A DNA stretch of 64,000 nucleotides, taken from contig CAYPNF010000002.1 in the NCBI GenBank assembly GCA_964411985.1, positions 124,001 through 188,000 on the forward strand, read 5' to 3'. The notes beneath the pieces were generated by a model, which saw only the letters and a list, made by a program, of their open reading frames with translations, was not told the DNA's origin and did not search any database. Below are positions 33,947-41,250 of the stretch, piece after piece; within the stretch, counting starts at the first letter, position 1; each line of letters starts with the position of its first letter. A program made the translations under genes and the position numbers. Origin of the DNA: CAYPNF01 sp964411985 (lineage in GTDB: Bacteria > Verrucomicrobiota > Verrucomicrobiia > Limisphaerales > J093).

Positions 33947-35396
33947 TCTGGACCTTCAGTACCTCTGGCACCCATTTACCCAGATGAGGGATTGGCTGAA
34001 ACGCGAGCCAATCGTAATCCAGTCTGCCAAAGGCGCTTTTCTGACCGATGTTCACGGGCGAAGGTACCTGGACGCGAATGCCTCGATTTGGACGAATCTC
34101 CACGGGCATGCCCATCCCGCCATCAATCGGGCGATTTGTGAACAACTCGGAAAAGTGGCTCACACCTCCGCGCTGGGCCTGGCGAACGAACCCGCCTCCC
34201 TCTTGGGCGAGAGGCTGGTCAAAGCGGCGAATGGGACAAACCGCGCTTCAAAAGGGGCTGATCAACGCACCCCACTTCTGGGCGATCCCTTGGCACGGGT
34301 CTTCTATTCCGACAACGGTTCCACCGCGCTCGAGGTAGCCCTCAAGTTGGCCTACGAATACACCCGCCGCACGGGAAGAGCCAAACGCCCCCGGTTTCTG
34401 GCCCTTGAGGGAGCGTACCACGGAGATACGGTGGGGGCGGTCAGCCTCGGGCACATCGACCTGTTCCACCGTGCCTATCAGCATTTGCTCTTTCCCACGG
34501 ATGCCGTGATGGCCCCCTACTGTTACCGTTGTCCTCATAACCGCGCCAAGCCCGCTCAGGGGGATGCCAGGGACTACCGGAAGTGCCGTTGGGAGTGTGT
34601 GGATCAGGTGGAAGAACACTTCCGGAAGGCGCGAAAGGCGGGACGGCCCTTTGCCGCCATGGTATTGGAGCCACTCATGCAAGGGGCGGCGGGAATGGTG
34701 CCCCAGCCTTCCGGTTGGTTGCGAAAAGTGGCCGAGATTGTGCGCAGTCACGATGCTCTCCTGATCGCCGACGAGGTGATGACCGGGTTTGGCAGGACTT
34801 CCTCCGCCCGGCCCCCCGAGCAGAAACATGCCCATTCCAACTCGCTTTTTGCCTGTCACAAGGAGGGGGTCCAGCCCGACTTTCTCTGCGTCGCGAAAGG
34901 AATGACGGGGGGGTATCTTCCCATGGCGGCGACTCTGACGACGCAAAGGGTATTCGATGCTTTCCTGGGTGAGTACGAGGAGTTCAAGACGTTTTTTCAT
35001 GGACACAGCTTCACCGGAAACCAGCTCGGCTCAGCCGCTGCCTTAGCGAGCCTCGACCTTCTGGAAACCCGACACTCTCTGCTTGGTCGGCGGCGGCTCG
35101 CAATGTCATTGGAAGGAGCGTTAGCCGCCCTTTGCGTAAACCCTTTTGTGGGGGACATCCGGCAGGTCGGATTGCTGGTCGGAGTGGAGTTGGTGCAGGA
35201 CTGGCGCACACGGCGCCCATTCCCGCTGGAGGCCCGGGTGGGGATACGGGTGAGCGAAGCGATGACCCGGCGCGGGGTCATCACGCGTCCGGTCGGAAAT
35301 GTGATTGTCCTGATGCCTCCTTATTGCATGAAGCCCTCCCAAATCGAAAGGGTGGTGGAGGTGCTGGCAGCATCGATCCACGAGGTGCTACGATGA
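33930..35396 (+). CDS. bioA: Adenosylmethionine-8-amino-7-oxononanoate aminotransferase
   Basis: A 488-residue class III PLP aminotransferase that makes 7,8-diaminononanoate from KAPA and S-adenosylmethionine. The BioA-specific start L-W-H-P-F-T-Q-M is present, followed by D-A-N-A-S-I-W-T-N and G-H-A-H-P. The D-E-V-M-T-G-F-G-R-T motif and PLP lysine K323 in V-A-K-G-M-T-G-G-Y-L-P complete the site. A Cys-containing insert Y-R-C-P-H-N-R-A-K-P near residue 195 is not typical of E. coli BioA but occurs in some Bacteroidetes/Verrucomicrobia forms. bioB, bioC and bioD are not in this window. Confidence 0.93.
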   Translation: MHPLANLDLQYLWHPFTQMRDWLKREPIVIQSAKGAFLTDVHGRRYLDANASIWTNLHGHAHPAINRAICEQLGKVAHTSALGLANEPASLLGERLVKAANGTNRASKGADQRTPLLGDPLARVFYSDNGSTALEVALKLAYEYTRRTGRAKRPRFLALEGAYHGDTVGAVSLGHIDLFHRAYQHLLFPTDAVMAPYCYRCPHNRAKPAQGDARDYRKCRWECVDQVEEHFRKARKAGRPFAAMVLEPLMQGAAGMVPQPSGWLRKVAEIVRSHDALLIADEVMTGFGRTSSARPPEQKHAHSNSLFACHKEGVQPDFLCVAKGMTGGYLPMAATLTTQRVFDAFLGEYEEFKTFFHGHSFTGNQLGSAAALASLDLLETRHSLLGRRRLAMSLEGALAALCVNPFVGDIRQVGLLVGVELVQDWRTRRPFPLEARVGIRVSEAMTRRGVITRPVGNVIVLMPPYCMKPSQIERVVEVLAASIHEVLR

Positions 35397-35470
35397 AACG
35401 CGGAGGATGAAAGGAATCCCTCCCTGGAGGTAGCCGTGCCGGGGGGAACGTTGGGAAGTAGGTACCTCCG

Positions 35471-36919
35471 TCACCAGCCTGCCCCTCTCCAGAGGAAGGC
35501 CGTCAGCATCGTTGCCACGATCCCCATCCCCAGAGGCAGTAGGGTTGCCAAAGTGGTCCATTTCCAGCTGCCAGTTTCCCGGTAGATCGTATAAATGGTG
35601 GTACTGCAGGGGTTGTGCAGCAGACTGAACAACATCAGGTTGATCGCCGTCAGAAGTGTCCAGCCGCCTTCCCGCAGCAGGGCTTTGAGCGATTCCTGCG
35701 AATCCAGCTCGAACATTACCCCTGCGCCTTCGCCTACTCCCGAGGATTTGGTGACCAGCACCGTCAGCATGAGCACGGAGGGAATTACGATTTCGTTCGC
35801 CGGAATAGCGATGATATAAGCCAGCAGAATGACTCCATTCAGGCCCATCAGCACTCCTACCGGGTTGAGGAAATGGATGAGGTGCTCTGCCACACTGATC
35901 TCCCCCACCTTGACATTGGCCACCAGCCAGATCATAGCACCGGCAGGAAGGGCAAATACCACCGCCCGCCACAGAACGAAAAGCGTGCGATCGATGATGG
36001 AGGTGTAAAGAGTCTGCAGGAAACGCGGGGGTCGATAGGGCGGAAGCTCGAGGCTGAAGGTGCTCACTTCTCCTCGGAGCCAGGTTCGGGAAAGAACCCA
36101 GGCGACGGCCAGCGTTAGGGCTAGCCCGAGCAGGGCGACACCTGTGACTGCGGCCGTGGGGATCCAGCCGGCGAATCCCCCGGATGCGGATCCTCCCAGG
36201 AAGACCGACGCTATGAGGAACTGTGTCGGCCAACGACCATTGCAGAGGGCGAAGTTGTTGGTCAGGATCGCGATCAGACGTTCCCGGGGGCTATCGATGA
36301 TCCGAGTGGACACAACTCCAGCGGCGTTACACCCAAACCCCATGACCGTGGTCATGGCCTGCTTGCCATGTGCGCCCGCGTTCTTGAACAGCCGGTCCAA
36401 GTTGAAAGCAACCCTGGGTAGGTAGCCAAAATCCTCCAACAGCGTAAAGATCGGAAAGAAGATCATCATGGGAGGAAGCATCACACATACGACCCATGCC
36501 GTGGCCAAGTACATTCCATCCACCAGAAGGCCGCGGAACCACACGGGAAGACCCACTGCGGCGCAAACCTCCCTGAGCCATGGGTGCGCCTTGTCCAGCA
36601 GAAGCGAGGAGAGAAGCTGCGAAGGCACGTTAGCTCCGCTGATGGTCAGCCACAGCATACCCGCAAAAAGGAGTAACATGACCGGGAATCCCCAGGTCCT
36701 GCTTGTGACGATGCGGTCGATCCAGCGGTCCAAGGTCATGTCGGCGCGACGTTCCGGCCGCGAAACGCAGCGGTTCGTGAGTCGTGCCGCTTGTGCGTAG
36801 ATCGCCTCCACCACCTGCTCATGGACATCGCTCTGCAGCTGTTGCCGCCACTTCTGCGCATCCCTGAGAATCGCTCCTGTGGGAGAATCGGGGAGGGGAA
36901 TGGATACGGGCTCGTTCAT
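35471..36919 (-). CDS. feoB: Ferrous iron transporter FeoB, membrane (permease) part of a split protein
   Basis: A 482-residue protein holding the helical linker and transmembrane part of FeoB, without the G domain. An N-terminal helix (D-A-Q-K-W-R-Q-Q-L, Q-V-V-E-A-I-Y-A-Q-A) and the segment L-D-R-W-I-D-R-I precede about ten hydrophobic helices. Gate motifs are recognisable: E-D-F-G-Y-L-P-R-V-A-F, G-F-G-C-N-A-A-G and L-F-S-L-L-H-N-P-C-S-T-T. ATG 36919 lies 4 bases after the G-domain stop. Together with that gene it imports Fe(II) across the inner membrane. Confidence 0.88.
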   Translation of the reverse strand: MNEPVSIPLPDSPTGAILRDAQKWRQQLQSDVHEQVVEAIYAQAARLTNRCVSRPERRADMTLDRWIDRIVTSRTWGFPVMLLLFAGMLWLTISGANVPSQLLSSLLLDKAHPWLREVCAAVGLPVWFRGLLVDGMYLATAWVVCVMLPPMMIFFPIFTLLEDFGYLPRVAFNLDRLFKNAGAHGKQAMTTVMGFGCNAAGVVSTRIIDSPRERLIAILTNNFALCNGRWPTQFLIASVFLGGSASGGFAGWIPTAAVTGVALLGLALTLAVAWVLSRTWLRGEVSTFSLELPPYRPPRFLQTLYTSIIDRTLFVLWRAVVFALPAGAMIWLVANVKVGEISVAEHLIHFLNPVGVLMGLNGVILLAYIIAIPANEIVIPSVLMLTVLVTKSSGVGEGAGVMFELDSQESLKALLREGGWTLLTAINLMLFSLLHNPCSTTIYTIYRETGSWKWTTLATLLPLGMGIVATMLTAFLWRGAGW

Positions 36920-36923
36920 GCCG

Positions 36924-37760
36924 CTAATCCTGTTGGCTTTGCGCGCCCGATCCGTTGCGTGCGGAGCCAAATCCGCCTGCGAGGGAGGCCAGTTCCCCGG
37001 TGCGGAGGGCCTCCAGGATGTGATCGTCACCCGCGAGTAACCGCATGGCCACCCAGCGGGCATTGGGAAGTCCAGGGATTGCGCTTCGGAGCTGTCTTAC
37101 CAAGTCGGTCAACGCCGCTTGCAGCGCGGGTGGCTCGTTCTCCAGCTTACAGGGACGGCAAACTACCTTCCCCGCAGCCACGTCACCGATGGCCTGCAGG
37201 AGTTCGGGTAAACCCTTGCCGTAGCGGGCGGAAGCCGCAATGACCGGTACTCCCAAATCCTTGGCTAGCTGGCGGTCATCGACTTCCAGCCCGTGCCTTT
37301 TGGCTTCATCCACCAAGTTCAGGCACAAAACCGCCCGGTCCGTGATTTCGAGCACCTGTAGAGCCAGATTGAGATTGCGCTCGAGGCGGGAAGCGTCCAC
37401 GACAATGACCGTGACGTCCGGTTGGCCGAAGAGGATGAAATCCCGTGCGGCCTGTTCGTCTGGACTCATGGACAGCAGCGAGTAAGTGCCGGGAAGATCG
37501 ACGATCTTGAATCTCTTGCCGTCAAATTCAAAGGCGCCTTCTGCGCGAGTCACGGTTTTTCCCGGCCAATTCCCAGTGTGTTGACGCAAGCCCGTGAGGG
37601 CATTGAACACGGTGCTCTTTCCGGTGTTGGGATTGCCCGCTAGAGCCACGACATAATCCCACTGGGTTGCATCCACCCCCAACTTTCGCAGACGTGCCGC
37701 TCGGTGTATCGCACAACTGGCGCAAGCCACGGGTGCGCTGGTGGGAACGAGGGCGCTCAT
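36924..37760 (-). CDS. feoB: FeoB GTPase domain, separate gene
   Basis: A 278-residue protein equivalent to the N-terminal G domain of FeoB. G1 is G-N-P-N-T-G-K-S-T, G3 D-L-P-G-T-Y-S-L, and G4 N-L-V-D (N-x-x-D). A Cys pair (C-A-S-C) precedes the G domain. It ends at Q-S-Q-Q-D and a TAG; the permease half begins in another frame. Since both halves have their own start, look intact and are adjacent, this is more likely a natural split than a sequencing error. It overlaps the FeoA-DtxR gene by ATGA. Confidence 0.88.
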   Translation of the reverse strand: MSALVPTSAPVACASCAIHRAARLRKLGVDATQWDYVVALAGNPNTGKSTVFNALTGLRQHTGNWPGKTVTRAEGAFEFDGKRFKIVDLPGTYSLLSMSPDEQAARDFILFGQPDVTVIVVDASRLERNLNLALQVLEITDRAVLCLNLVDEAKRHGLEVDDRQLAKDLGVPVIAASARYGKGLPELLQAIGDVAAGKVVCRPCKLENEPPALQAALTDLVRQLRSAIPGLPNARWVAMRLLAGDDHILEALRTGELASLAGGFGSARNGSGAQSQQD

Positions 37761-38779
37761 ACCCGTGACTCCTTCTCGGTGCGGATTCTGACGAATCCGG
37801 ATTGTTCCCGGCGCAGGGCCACGAGGGTTCCACGGACCTGGTAGGCGGTAGGATCCCCTCCTGGACTCACCATCTCTACCTTGACCTCGGTTCCCGGGAC
37901 AAAGCCCAAGTCCAGAAGTCGACGCCGTTCAGGCCCGCGACAAGCGGAAGACAGGCCTAGGATCGTTCCAGTCTGGCCCTTTCGGAGTCCGGATAAGAAT
38001 TCCTCCTCGGCGAGGTCTTCGGAGCGGGAGTCCGGGAGGAGTACCACCGAGAGGTTGTCAGCCAGGATAGGAGCCAAGACATGCTCATTGCCATCCGCCC
38101 AGAACCGGATTCGATGGGGCGATTTGTCGATCACAAACGCCTTCATCCCCGCCCGGAGCCCTTGGGCGCACAGTTGAGCGTACACTGCTGTCGGTTCGTC
38201 CTCGATGTGGGTGATCAGCACCGGGACATCGACCGGAACCGCGTTCAACGACTGACCGTCCTCCTCTCTCCAGTCGCCTCGTTCGTCCGGGATAGCGTCG
38301 CCGTGGGGATCGTGGGTGGGGTGTCCCAGGCTGGCGGCCAGCGCTTCGGTTTGCTGCCGGGTGAGGAGGTGCTCCTGTTCCTCCGCCCGCTGGTGCCACT
38401 CCGATTCCGCAATACCTGTCTGTTCGGCTAGATAGGTTTCCCAGAGTCGGTGCGCCCGAACAATGTGCAAAGCCATCTCGCGGCCCTTTGGCGTCAGGCG
38501 CAGCCGGCCCTCTTCGTGAGAGACCATTCCATGATCCTCCAAGTCTTGCAGCAACGAGGCCACAGTGTCCATGCCAAGCTGGAGGGCCCCGGCAAGGCCT
38601 TCCAGGCTGGGCTTGCGTCCCGCTGCCTCCCGCTTGACCAATTGTTTCAACAAATCCTCCCTCAGCAGCTGGGAGCGCAAGGCCAACGATTTCCGCCAGC
38701 GAGGCCATAGGCCTTGCTTGGGCAGGAACACGACGGCGGTTACGACCAAGCCGACGGTGAGGGGAATCCAGGGATTCAT
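37757..38779 (-). CDS. Membrane-anchored DtxR-type regulator fused to FeoA domains
   Basis: A 340-residue fusion. Residues ~4-20 (W-I-P-L-T-V-G-L-V-V-T-A-V-V-F-L) form one membrane helix. A DtxR/MntR-like winged helix (~40-105: L-A-G-A-L-Q-L-G-M-D-T-V-A-S-L-L-Q-D-L) and the metal-binding dimerisation helices (R-A-H-R-L-W-E-T-Y-L, E-E-Q-E-H-L-L) follow. One FeoA-like SH3 segment lies at ~195-255 and a clear FeoA domain at ~270-335 (L-L-D-L-G-F-V-P-G-T-E-V-K-V). It opens the feo operon. FeoA assists FeoB; the tethered DNA-binding part suggests a membrane-localised metal sensor, or a wHTH reused as a structural part. Confidence 0.82.
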   Translation of the reverse strand: MNPWIPLTVGLVVTAVVFLPKQGLWPRWRKSLALRSQLLREDLLKQLVKREAAGRKPSLEGLAGALQLGMDTVASLLQDLEDHGMVSHEEGRLRLTPKGREMALHIVRAHRLWETYLAEQTGIAESEWHQRAEEQEHLLTRQQTEALAASLGHPTHDPHGDAIPDERGDWREEDGQSLNAVPVDVPVLITHIEDEPTAVYAQLCAQGLRAGMKAFVIDKSPHRIRFWADGNEHVLAPILADNLSVVLLPDSRSEDLAEEEFLSGLRKGQTGTILGLSSACRGPERRRLLDLGFVPGTEVKVEMVSPGGDPTAYQVRGTLVALRREQSGFVRIRTEKESRV

Positions 38780-38804
38780 ACGCTGTCCACCGGGCGCATC
38801 CAGA

Positions 38805-38826
38805 AATGTTAGATGCGTCTAACATT
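38805..38826. promoter_or_regulatory. Inverted repeat, likely metal-regulator operator
   Basis: A perfect pair of 9-base arms AATGTTAGA and TCTAACATT around 4 bases. It sits 25 bases before the FeoA-DtxR start and just downstream of its candidate promoter. DtxR-family sites (IdeR, MntR) have the same TTAG...CTAA symmetry. Probable operator for the MntR-like protein or the fusion. Confidence 0.65.
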
Positions 38827-38829
38827 GAC

Positions 38830-38858
38830 TACTTAGTTCTTCTTCTCGGGTTTGTCAA
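38830..38858 (-). promoter_or_regulatory. Candidate feo promoter
   Basis: The minus strand has a perfect -35 TTGACA (38853-38858), 17 bases, then TAAGTA as a weak -10 (38830-38835). The inverted repeat lies immediately downstream, around the expected start of transcription. Confidence 0.4.
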
Positions 38859-38966
38859 ACTGCCTTGTATGGACCGGACGCTGGAGAATCGTACTTTAGT
38901 ACGCGCCGTCACTCCATGAATTCCTTTACCCGAGGGTGACTGGCAGGTAAGAATCGGTCCGTCGTC

Positions 38967-39440
38967 ATGACCAGAAACAAGCAGCGGCCCAAGCACACCG
39001 GTGAGCTGAAGAAAATGCCCAGCGCCAGCACGGAAGATTACCTGGAGCGAATCCAGGAACTGCTTGATCGAACGGGGAACGCCCGCGTTGTGGATATCGC
39101 TGCCGCTTTGCACGTCAGCCGCCCCTCCGTCACCGCGAAGGTCCAAAAGCTAGCTGCAGCAGGATATCTTCATTACGAACGGTATCGCGGCCTCCTGATG
39201 ACCGACAAGGGGATGAGACTGGCCTCGGAGATCAAGAACCGTCACCTGGTCCTCCAGCGTTTCTTCTCGCTCTTGGGTTTGGACAACCAGACGGCGGAGG
39301 AGGATATTGAAGGCCTCGAGCACTCGCTGAGCGCAGAGACGCTTTGTAGATTGGAGACCCTCTCCGATTTTCTCACCGAACACGATGGGGCCTTTGCCGC
39401 ATTCCGATCCCGAGCACGTCCCGAGAAGCGGCGCAAGTAG
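38967..39440 (+). CDS. mntR: MntR/DtxR family metal-dependent transcriptional regulator
   Basis: A 157-residue protein with the DtxR fold. S-T-E-D-Y-L-E-R-I-Q-E-L, a winged helix (V-V-D-I-A-A-A-L-H-V-S-R-P-S-V-T-A-K-V-Q), Y-E-R-Y-R-G-L-L-M-T-D-K-G, R-H-L-V-L-Q-R-F-F and E-G-L-E-H-S-L-S-A-E-T closely follow MntR of Bacillus. The Asp in S-T-E-D-Y and the Glu/His in E-G-L-E-H-S-L are expected metal ligands. No FeoA/SH3 tail, so the short MntR type. It diverges from the feo operon; the shared 187-base region holds the inverted repeat. Confidence 0.88.
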   Translation: MTRNKQRPKHTGELKKMPSASTEDYLERIQELLDRTGNARVVDIAAALHVSRPSVTAKVQKLAAAGYLHYERYRGLLMTDKGMRLASEIKNRHLVLQRFFSLLGLDNQTAEEDIEGLEHSLSAETLCRLETLSDFLTEHDGAFAAFRSRARPEKRRK

Positions 39441-39502
39441 TCGAGAACGCCGTGGAACCAGGTCTGGACGTTTTCATCACCAGACGATTAGAATCGGAGC
39501 CG

Positions 39503-40753
39503 ATGATTTCCCAACCGATGACCCGCACGCCTTTTACGCGGGAGCAGTGGATGGTTTTGGTGGCCGCCTTTCTGGGCTGGCTCTTCGATGGATTTGAGAT
39601 AGGTCTTTTTCCGGTAGTGGCGCGGCCGGCCTTGCTCGATTTGCTTGGTACGGGAGGCGATGCTCAGGTGGGGATCTGGATGGGCAGGATCACCGCCTGT
39701 TTTTCTTTGGGGGCGGCCATGGGCGGGATGGTCTTTGGATGGCTTGGTGATCGCATCGGAAGAGTGAGAGCCCTTTCCCTTAGCATTCTTGCCTACTCGC
39801 TCTTCACCGGGTTGAGCTATTTTGCGAAGAGCCCTTGGGAGTTGGGAGCCTTCCGATTCATCGGATCTTTGGGGATGGGCGGAGAGTGGGCTTTGGGGGT
39901 GGCGCTGGTGATGGAGTGTTGGCCGGAAAACTGGCGACCCGCCCTGGCGGGAGCCATTGGTGCAGCCTCGAACGTCGGCTTCCTTATGAGCGGCCTTCTG
40001 GCCCGGGCGTTTCCGGTCACGGTTGATTCCTGGCGTTGGATTTTCCTCGTAGGGGCCCTGCCTGCCTTGTTGGTTTTCTTTATCGTGTTCTATGTGCCCG
40101 AATCGAAGAGGTGGAGACTCTCCGTCCAGCTGGGGACGATGAATCCACTGCGTGAGATCTTCCTTCCACCCTTGCTCTTGAGGACGTTGCTGGGGATTAC
40201 CCTCGCTTCCGTGGCCTTGGTGGGAACATGGGGTTCGGTGCAGTGGTTGCCTCTTTGGGCGGATCAGTTGGCTGGTCCCGGCCGGCCGGATGCCAAGGCG
40301 GAGACCCAAATTGTGCAGGCCTTGGGAGCCATCCTGGGTGCTATCGTAGCCCCCCAGCTTGGGGCGGCCCTGGGGCGGAGGCGCTCCTATTTCCTTCTCT
40401 GTGGCGCGTCGGTCGTTCTCTGTGCTCTCATCTTTCGGGTGATGACTCAGTTTGGCCCAGGATTTCTTTTCCTGGCCTTTCTCGTTAGTGCAGCCACCGC
40501 TTCCTTTTACGGTTGGTTTCCCCTCTACTTTCCGGAGCTCTTTCCCACCCGCGTGCGGGCTACGGGCCAGGGGGTCTGTTACAATTCCGGGCGAGTTTTT
40601 GCAGCGGCTGGAGCTCTACTGCAGGGACAGTTGGTTTCCGCCTTTGACGGAAGCTATCCCAAAGCAGGAGCGATTCTCTCCCTCATCTACCTTCTGGGGA
40701 TGGTGGTCATTTGGCTGGCGCCGGAGACGAAGGGCAGAGCCTTGCCGGAGTGA
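39503..40753 (+). CDS. Major facilitator superfamily transporter
   Basis: A 416-residue, 12-helix MFS permease. The cytoplasmic loop motif G-W-L-G-D-R-I-G-R-V appears after helix 2, and G-M-G-G-E-W-A-L-G-V-A-L-V near helix 4 resembles sialic-acid/aromatic-acid:H+ symporters of the SV2/SHS family. ATG 39503 has GGAG 5 bases upstream and fits the family better than the frame from 39452. Substrate cannot be inferred. It lies 62 bases after mntR, so coregulation with metal uptake is possible but unproven. Confidence 0.83.
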   Translation: MISQPMTRTPFTREQWMVLVAAFLGWLFDGFEIGLFPVVARPALLDLLGTGGDAQVGIWMGRITACFSLGAAMGGMVFGWLGDRIGRVRALSLSILAYSLFTGLSYFAKSPWELGAFRFIGSLGMGGEWALGVALVMECWPENWRPALAGAIGAASNVGFLMSGLLARAFPVTVDSWRWIFLVGALPALLVFFIVFYVPESKRWRLSVQLGTMNPLREIFLPPLLLRTLLGITLASVALVGTWGSVQWLPLWADQLAGPGRPDAKAETQIVQALGAILGAIVAPQLGAALGRRRSYFLLCGASVVLCALIFRVMTQFGPGFLFLAFLVSAATASFYGWFPLYFPELFPTRVRATGQGVCYNSGRVFAAAGALLQGQLVSAFDGSYPKAGAILSLIYLLGMVVIWLAPETKGRALPE

Positions 40754-40770
40754 GCGGGTGGATTCGGCCC

Positions 40771-40805
40771 AAAAACGAAACAGCCACGCGGTTGTTGCGT
40801 GGCTG
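40771..40805 (-). terminator. Intrinsic terminator, minus-oriented
   Basis: A perfect 9-bp stem CAGCCACGC / GCGTGGCTG with 7-base loop. On the minus strand it is followed by TTTCGTTTTT, so it best serves the 54-codon gene upstream on that strand; the MFS gene ends on the other side. Confidence 0.75.
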
Positions 40806-40839
40806 CCATAGGATACAGTTGATTTGGACTAATCGTCGT

Positions 40840-41004
40840 TTATAAGGTGCTAGGATCTACCCAATTGCCTAGTTTAATATACTCCCGTACTTTTCGCCTC
40901 TCGTAGCGGTGCTTCCGCTCTTTACCCGGGCGATCATCCACTTGACGAAACGGATGTTTTTGATTGTGGATTGCATCAGACAGGATGTCGATGGATTTAG
41001 TCAT
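40840..41004 (-). CDS. Small 54-residue basic protein, unknown
   Basis: ATG at 41004, 54 sense codons, TAA at 40840-40842. The product starts M-T-K-S-I-D-I-L-S-D-A-I-H-N, has a strongly charged middle (D-D-R-P-G-K-E-R-K-H-R-Y-E-R-R-K-V-R-E-Y-I) and ends N-W-V-D-P-S-T-L. It has a ready terminator 35 bases downstream and unusual inverted repeats upstream. Codon use and the amphipathic, basic composition favour a real protein, perhaps nucleic-acid binding. No family recognised. Confidence 0.6.
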   Translation of the reverse strand: MTKSIDILSDAIHNQKHPFRQVDDRPGKERKHRYERRKVREYIKLGNWVDPSTL

Positions 41005-41111
41005 AGAGGTTTCTGTTGACTCTCTGGCGAGTTAAACGAGGAAGATACCCTATGCACCTTGGGGGATGCTTCTGTTCCGTTGCAGAACTTCGGTATCACA
41101 GTCAACTCACC

Positions 41112-41151
41112 GTTACACAGTTTTGACGTAACTGTAACCGTTACGTTCAAA
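41112..41151. repeat. Cluster of GTTAC/GTAAC half-sites with a large imperfect palindrome
   Basis: Four five-base GTTAC or GTAAC motifs begin at 41112, 41128, 41134 and 41140. The last three sit in an imperfect palindrome whose arms are TTTGACGTAAC (41122-41132) and GTTACGTTCAAA (41140-41151), differing by one inserted T. It is 108-147 bases upstream of the 54-codon gene: a probable operator array. Confidence 0.6.
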
Positions 41152-41159
41152 CTATAGTC

Positions 41160-41190
41160 CCATTTTTTGTAAAGTCGAGACAAAAAATGG
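41160..41190. repeat. Perfect 11-bp AT-rich inverted repeat
   Basis: CCATTTTTTGT and ACAAAAAATGG, with 9 bases between. It lies 60 bases after the prmA stop and 156 bases before the 54-codon gene. It has no T-tail, so an operator or protein-binding site is likelier than a terminator. Confidence 0.6.
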
Positions 41191-41250
41191 CTTGGAGTGG
41201 GGTGTGGCTAATGGATGATATGTACGAACCTTAATCTAAGCTGCTCCCTG

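Noticed and set aside
41001..41183. 60-codon minus frame upstream of the 54-residue gene
   Set aside because: Its sequence is made of the inverted-repeat DNA (V-T-V-T-V-T and two C-N-G segments), so it is better explained as an operator region. Its stop overlaps the start of the small gene.
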